The translations under genes and the position numbers were made by a program. Positions 42,466-49,560 of a stretch of 49,560 bases of DNA are shown piece by piece. Numbering within the stretch: position 1 is the first letter of the stretch; every line of letters starts with the position of its first letter. Source of the DNA: CAJBLF01 sp964495905 (GTDB taxonomy: Bacteria; Patescibacteriota; Gracilibacteria; Absconditabacterales; Absconditicoccaceae); contig CAZBWN010000025.1 of NCBI GenBank assembly GCA_964495905.1, positions 1-49,560 of the forward strand, given 5' to 3'. The notes below the pieces were generated by a model. That model searched no databases. It was not told where the DNA came from and was given only the letters and a program-made list of their open reading frames with translations.

Positions 42466-45400
42466 ATGAAAAAAAATTTCCTTAAGTTTCTTACGCTCAG
42501 CGTAACAGCAATTGGTGCTTTGTTATTTTTCCAAACATTTGCCAATCAGGCTCTTATGGATCCTAGCTTTGATACAAGCATAGTGCCGGTAGGATTTAAT
42601 AATACCGTGCAGACTGTAGCAAAACAAAGCGATGGGAAAATAATCTTTGGAGGAGATTTCACTACCTATAAGTGAGTCGCTGCAAACAGAATTGTCCGTT
42701 TGTATACTGATGGAAATATAGATTATTCTTTCAATGTCGGGGGAACTTGATTTGATCAAACTGTCTCTACAATAGCAGTCCAAACTGATGGAAAAATTGT
42801 CGTAGGGGGAACTTTGCAATTATATAACTGAGTGACCTCAAATAGAATTATCCGTTTAAATGCTGATGGAACTAAAGACACAGGATTCAATGTCGGGGGA
42901 ACTTGATTTGTCGGTCTTGTTAAATCTATAGCAATCCAAAGCGATGGAAAAATTATCATAGGGGGAACTTTACAAGTATATAACTGAGTAAGTTCAAATA
43001 GGATTATCCGTCTAAATTCTGATGGAACTAAAGACACAGGATTCACTATCTGAGGTTGATTTAGTAGTGATGTCTATACTCTAGCAATTCAAAGCGATGG
43101 GAAAATTCTCGTCGGGGGAGTTTTTACAACATATAACTCAGTAGGATCAAAATATATTGCCCGTCTAAATTCTGATGGAACACTAGATACATGATTCACT
43201 ATCGGAACTTGATTTAATAATGCCGTCAATACTTTAGCGGTACAAGGCGATGGGAAAATTCTCGTAGGTGGAATTTTTACAACATATGATATATGAGTAT
43301 TATCATGAGCAAATAGGATTATCCGTCTAAATGCTGATGGAACTAAAGACACAGGATTTAATAACGGATGATTTGGTGGTAGTGTCATTACCCTAGCACT
43401 CCAAGGCGATGGGAAAATCGTAGCATGAGGAGCCTTTACAACATATAGCTGAGTAACAGCAAAATATTTTACACGTCTAAATGCTGATGGACTCAAAGAT
43501 ACAGGTTTTAATGTCGGAGGAAGCTGATTCAATACTAGTGTCAATGCCCTAACGATTCAAACAAATGGAAAAATCGTCATCGGAGGAGCTTTTGTAAATC
43601 ATAACTGAACAACAGTAAATAGAATCAGTCGTGCAAACACTGATGGAACGAGAGATACCTCTTTCAATGTCGGAGATGGAAATTGATTTAATACTACTAT
43701 CCAAGCTGTAGCGACACAAAGCGATGGGAAAATAATAGTAGGAGGACAATTTACAACATATAAATGAATAGCAGTCGGTAAAATTGCCCGTCTCAATACT
43801 AATGGAACTCTGGATACGGGGTTCAATGTCGGTTGAGTTGGATTTACTACTACTGTAAACGCTCTAGCAGTTCAGAGTGATGGAAAAATTATTGTTGGTT
43901 GAAGCATATTAGTATATAACTGAACAGGAGTAAAATATCTTATCCGTCTAAATTCTGATGGATCTATAGATACCGGTTTTAATATGGGAAGTTGATTTAG
44001 TTCTACTGTCAGATCTATAAAAATCCAAAGCGATGGTAAAATCGTAGTGGGAGGAAGTTTTACAACATATAACTGAATAGGATCAAAATATATTGCCCGT
44101 CTTAATACTGATGGATCTATAGATACATGATTCATTATCGGAATCGGAACTTGATTTAATAATCAAATATACGCTTTGACAATCCAAAATGATTGAAAAA
44201 TTATTGTCGGTGGACAGTTTACAACATATGGTACATGAGCATCATCATGAGCAAATAGGATTATCCGTTTGAATACGGATGGATCTAGGGATACGGGGTT
44301 CAATATCTGATGAGGACTTGATAATCAAGTCATGTCTCTAGCAATCCAAAGTGATGGTAAAATCATCGTAGGAGGATACTGGTTAGCAACATATAGCTGA
44401 ACAGCCGTAGATACTCTTGTCCGTTTAAATACAGGAGGAAGTCTAGATACAGGTTTCAAAAAACCATGATGGGGTACTTTTCAAACTATAAGCGCTATAA
44501 CAATCCAAAGTGATGATAAAATCATCGTCGGTTGATCTTTTTCTACCTGTAGTTGAGTATCATCAAATAGAATTGTCCGTCTAAATAGTGGTGGAACTAG
44601 AGATAATTCCTTCAATGTCGGACTTTGATTTACTTGAGCAGGTGCTAGTGTCCAAGCTTTTTCACTTCTAAGCGGTGGAAAACTCTTCGTCGTAGGAACC
44701 TTTACAGGGTATAACTGAACGCCTGTATCAAACTTCGCAACGCTCTATGGAGAAACTCCTTATATCATTCTTCCTGCTTCTTCTTCACCATCTGATTTGA
44801 CCGGTGAGTTTTTTAGCAAATGATATGTAGATTTAAATGGGGATCTTAGCTGAGCTAATGCTATCTCTCTAGAAGCGATCACGGGAAACATACCTGTATG
44901 ATTTAATATCATAAATCAGAATATAAAATTATCATTACCTACGAATATCAAAATCAATAAAGCAAATAATATAACTACCTATACAGGCATCATCGTACCG
45001 CCTACTCCTAGATTAATCGCTAGTGTAAACGGCAACACCGTATTATCAGCATTTAAAGTGGGTAGTACTACAGAAGCGCTTAAACTCTCATGATGAGTAG
45101 CTACTTTATCAGTCTTTACTCCTAGTAAAACCATATGAGATCCTGTACAAGTATTCTCTTCGGACAATAATGGAACAAGCCGAACTCTCGAAACTACAAC
45201 AACCGTATCAAGTATCTGATGAACACCATGAGTAGAATTTACTGCTAATCACTTTACTGACTTTGCGATTGTCTGATACTCTACGGGATCATTCGTCATC
45301 AATAACGATGATGCTTCTACTACAGGAGATTCTGTCACTCTTACTATCACGGGTGTTTGAATTACAGATATGAGTTTCTCTAATGATGGAAGTAATCGAT

Positions 45401-48400
45401 CGTCTCCTGTAGCCTTTGCTACAAGCCAAGCATGGACGCTTTCTGCAGGTGCAGGAACTAAAACCGTATATGCAAGTTTCAATGGAGGTGATATAATTAC
45501 GACTGATACTATAACTTATAGTATTCCTCTTACTGTATTTACCATACAAGGTGGAGGTAATTATTGTGATTGATGAACAGGATTGGATATCAGCCTTGAT
45601 AATTCTCAATCTGATGTAAATTATGAACTTTATCTTAATAATAATCCTACAGCAATTACTTTCACAGGTACTTGAGCGCCTCTTGATTTTTGAATACAAA
45701 CTGTTGCAGGTGATTATACTGTTGTAGGAACAAATGGTTGATGATCTACTCCAATGAGTGGTACTGTTACAATCACTGTAAATCCACAACCTACAGCAAT
45801 CACTTGAACTACATATGTTAATATATGAGAAACATCTGCTTTGACTGATGATACAACAGGTGGTACATGGACTAGTAGCGATACAGGTATCGTAACCGTT
45901 TCATTGACAGGTCTTGTCACTCGTATCTTAGAAGGTACAGTAACTATAACGTATACGTTACCTACAGGATGTTCTGTATCAGTTTCAATAACTGGTCCAG
46001 CAGCAACTTGATCATTCGTCATCAATAACGATACGGGTACTACTAATTCTCTAGCAGCAACACTTAATATAACAGGTGCTTGAATCACTAATATGAGATT
46101 TCAAAATGATACAACCGGTGGATCTCGATCTGATCGAGAAATATTTGCTACTACTAAAGCATGGACGCTTTCTGCTGGAACCGGTTTGAAAACAGTCTAT
46201 GTAGAATTCGATACAAACAACACTACAGGTACTGCTGAAATTTCATCGAACGATACTATCATATATGTTCTTCCTAGCATGTGTAGCGATATTTCGCAAG
46301 CGGAATGTGATTCGTTAGTCGCACTTTATAACAATACTAATGGAGCTAACTGGACTAACGATACTAACTGGTTACAGACATGAGCAGTGTGTAGTTCTTG
46401 GTATGGTGTCACTTGTGCTTGAGGTCATGTAAAGAAAATTAATTTACCATCTAACAATCTCTCAGGTATCATTCCCGTTGAATTTAACGGTCTTACTTCG
46501 TTGACTTGATTATATCTTAATAACAATTTAATCACTTCTCTTGAAGTTAATGCTTTCAGCTGACTTAACAGTTTGGTTACTTTGCGACTTCATGGTAATT
46601 CAATCACTTCTATTGCAAGTGGTACTTTCAGCTGACTTCCTCTTTTACAAACTTTACGACTTCATGTTAATGCAATCACCTCTATCGAGATTGGCGATTT
46701 TAACTGACTTCCTAATCTAAGAACTTTGTATCTTAATAATAATACTATCTCTTCTATTGATGTAGGTGCTTTCAACTGACATCCTGTTTTACTTTATTTG
46801 TATCTTCAGGATAATCAGATTCCTTCTATCAGATATTGAGATTTCAATTCACTTTCTAATTTAGTTGTCTTGTACCTTGATCATAATCAGATAACTTCGA
46901 TTGAGAGTGGTTCTTTCAACTGAAATCCTAATCTCAATAGTTTGGCACTTTATAATAATCTACTCACTTCACTTGATTATAATTCTTTTCACTGACTTTC
47001 TACTGTAAATAATTTGGAACTTTCTCATAATCATATCTCTTCTATTGCAAGCAATACCTTCAACTGACTTTCTGGTTTGGTTAGTTTAGGACTTACTTAC
47101 AATCTACTTACTTGAATTGTTCCTGGCACTTTCAACTGACTTCCTGCTTTGACTACTTTATATCTTAGCAATAATGCCTTAGCAACTCTTCCTGAAAGTT
47201 TCCCTACTGAAGTTCCAAATTTAGGAGTTGGTACTCTCTATATAGGAAATAATAAACTATGTACATGAGCTTGGAGTAACGATCTTTTCAATTTTATCAA
47301 TACTAAATCAGCTGCGGGATGGCAAGCAACACAAGATACAAGCAGTTGTATTATCGCCACAGGATCATTTGTCATCAATAATAATGCACCTGTTACTGTA
47401 TCTGATATAGTGACACTTAATATGACAGGTGTTTGAATCATGAATATGAGATTCCAAAATGATGCTACCGGTGGAGCTCGATCATCTCGACAAACATATT
47501 CTGTTACAAATCCACGAGCATTGACTGCAATTGCAGGTATGAGAACCGTATATGCACAATTTGATACTGATGGTAATACAGGTACTGCTGAGATTACAAC
47601 AAGCGATACTATCAATTATACTCTTCCAGCTCCTTCATTTACTATCAATAATTATGCTGCTTCTACAATATTGACGGGTGTCACTCTCAATATCTCCGGT
47701 TCTTTCATGAATGCAAGATTCCAAAATGAAAGTGGAGTACGATGATCTCGAGAACCTTCCTTCGTTATAGGTGTTTCTAAAGCATGGATACTTTCTGATG
47801 GAACCGGTATGAAAACTGTAAATGCAGAATTTGATACCGATGGAAATACAGCTACTGCAGAATTTATAACGAATGATATTATCAACTATATCGGTACTCC
47901 TGCTCTTCCTCCTCCAGGTGGAGTTTGAACACTTACTATCAATAACTATGCCGCTTCTACTACAGGTACTCTTGTTACTCTTAATGTCTCTGGTCCTTGA
48001 ATTTTGAATATGAGATTTCAAAATGATACTACAGGTTGATCTCGATCTGCTCGAATGCCTTTTGTAGGAAGCACATCATGGTCGCTTTCTGCAGGTACGG
48101 GTTGGAAAACTGTATATGCACAATTTGATACTGATGGCAATACAAGTACGAGTGAAGGTACAGCTACAGCTAGTATCAGTTATACTGATGCTGTTATTAT
48201 TCTTCCTCCTCCAGGAACTGGTGTTATTCCTCCAGGTACTGGTGTATTGCCTTCATTCACTATCAACAATAATGCTATTTCTACAATAAATCCTAGTGTC
48301 GGTCTTCGGATGACTGGTGTTTGAACGTATATGAGATTCCAAAATGATAGTATTGTCGGAACTCGAACATCTCGAATGCCATTTATGGCAAATGCTGGTT

Positions 48401-49560
48401 GGGCTCTTTCTGCTGGAACTGGTATGAAATGGGTATTTGCAGAATTTGATACTGATAATAATACAGGTACTATTGAAGTTTCAACGAGTCGCTCTATCAA
48501 TTATCTTGGTACAGACGCGGTAATTATCAATAGTTCAACTATTAGTTGATTTATTGCTAGTTTGACGGGTAAAACATTTACGCTTGTCAGTGGATTCTAC
48601 ATAGGAATAAATGATATCAGTTTTGCTGATCCTCTTGCTACCAATGAGATTTTGGCACCTATCATTATGCAAAACAATACTATAATCCCGAGTGATGTCA
48701 TAGAAGTACAATTTGATGCGGGAACACTTATCACATATAGCGGTAATCAATTTACAGGGACATTGAGTGCTCCTACATTATCTGCGGGATTGAACTTACC
48801 TTGATTATCTAATGCTGCCATCCTTATGCAATTCTGAACATTGGGACATAGAATAGATTTCAATCAACCTGTAACACTCAGAATCCCTGCTCCTGGAAAA
48901 TCCGTCTGAGAAAAACTCAATATATATAGTTCTGAAACAGCAAATGTCTATGCAGGCGATCCATCACAACGAACATTTGAACAAATGGGAACTGTAGAAT
49001 TATATAATGGTTCACCTTATGTCGTCATTCCTACACTCCATGCAAGTCGATGGGCTTTAGAAGCGCTTTCAGGATCATTTGTCATCAACGATGATGCTGC
49101 TTCCACTACAGGTGTTGATGTTATTTTAAATATCTCTGGTGCTTGAATATTGAATATGCAATTCTCTAATGATAATTCTACTCGATCACCACGAGTATCC
49201 TTTGCTGCAACTACTGCATGGACACTTACTGCTGGAACCGGTAATAAAACTGTATATGCACAGTTTGATGTTGATGGTGATTTTTCAAGCGATATCGCTA
49301 CCTCTGATGATATCTTATATGATACCGTTGAGCTTACAGGGTGTATATGATCTTCATGTGCAGATATCACACTAAGGATTATAGCCAATGAATCATGATA
49401 TTGTGAAATCGGTGATTCAGTAAACTTCGGTCTTACCTGATATTCTGCTTCATCTAGAATACTTCAATCAGCATTTCCTACTACAAGCGGAAATACTCCA
49501 TGGTTCTGTAATGATATGCAGGGAAATGGTACAACACGAAATCTAAGCATCCAATCAAGT
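42466..49560 (+). CDS. Giant delta-60-repeat / LRR mosaic surface protein, at least 2365 aa, runs off the window
   Basis: MKKNFLKFLTLSVTAIGALLFFQTFANQA is a signal peptide. Residues about 26-760 are roughly 15 'delta-60' repeats, for example DGTKDTGFNVGGTGF...VKSIAIQSDGKIIIGGT...YNGVSSNRIIRLN, predicted beta-propeller-like blades. At 760-940 is a beta-rich domain. F-V-I-N-N-D modules (NMRFQND...WTLSAGTGxKTVYAQFD) start near 45289, 46015, 47365, 47635, 47935, 48253 and 49078. A BIG2-like Ig domain sits at about 1110-1170, and a plant-type LRR opening plus LRR array at about 1272-1580 (NNTNGANWTNDTNWLQTG...WYGVTC), capped exactly as in the 1767-aa protein. A long domain near 48520-49060 precedes the last module. 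The frame is still open at the window edge, so the C-terminal anchor is not seen. TGA as Gly is frequent throughout; the shared promoter (copy 4) lies upstream. Confidence 0.9.

Noticed and set aside
8558..49560. In-frame TGA codons as selenocysteine sites or as marks of pseudogenes
   Set aside because: TGA is too frequent, lies at glycine positions, and occurs in essential genes with intact motifs; no SECIS-like context is needed.
1..49560. tRNA or rRNA genes
   Set aside because: Intergenic gaps were read for cloverleaf-like arms and conserved TTCGANTC-type loops; none was convincing.

Overview
The window comes from a bacterium that reads UGA as glycine (translation table 25). Among described groups this points to the candidate phyla Absconditabacteria (SR1) or Gracilibacteria (BD1-5); I cannot tell which. 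Under the standard code almost every gene here breaks into short pieces. With TGA = Gly they fuse into long, clean frames that end only in TAA or TAG. TGA sits at invariant glycines, such as the Gly of DTPGH in EF-G and the Gly after the P-loop Lys in CTP synthase. Near-identical repeats inside one gene also swap GGA for TGA at the same position. Coding DNA is AT-rich and starts rarely have strong Shine-Dalgarno sites.

Layout. 1-4000 (+): the end of an unknown gene, two family 2 glycosyltransferases, a PAP2/sphingomyelin-synthase-like membrane phosphatase, and pyrG. 4093-8409 (-): a coiled-coil hypothetical, a Phd/RelE-type toxin-antitoxin pair, fusA, and a small gatC that only appears when TGA is read through. 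8466-49560: about 41 kb dominated by very large secreted or surface proteins on both strands. These are a Cys-rich DUF4215 repeat/PKD protein (1161 aa), a DUF4215/PKD/Gly-linker/peptidoglycan-binding protein (615 aa), a 2982-aa minus-strand protein followed by two small paralogous membrane proteins, a 477-aa Ig/SLH protein, a 788-aa membrane PKD protein, a 1386-aa beta-helix/Ig protein, a 1767-aa leucine-rich-repeat/MopE/Ig/SLH protein, and a delta-60-repeat/LRR protein of at least 2365 aa that runs off the window. Between them lie a nucleoside-deoxyribosyltransferase-like gene, a polytopic membrane protein and a GT4 glycosyltransferase.

How it fits together (inference). The surface proteins share parts: SLH-like C-termini, peptidoglycan-binding domains, Ig-like repeats, an LRR 'cap', and a module beginning F-V-I-N-N-D that occurs in three giants. 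Three large + strand proteins have a nearly identical promoter (box AGTCCYCYAAAATTTGACA, spacer 16-17, TATAAT/TATACT), and two further copies lie around a 45-aa secreted remnant. This looks like a coordinately expressed, module-shuffling set of cell-surface proteins. Such a set would suit an episymbiont or predator that must bind a host cell, with the glycosyltransferases perhaps decorating the envelope. Palindromic repeat elements sit between many genes and one has entered a coding region. I saw no rRNA, tRNA, CRISPR array, transposase or sortase gene.
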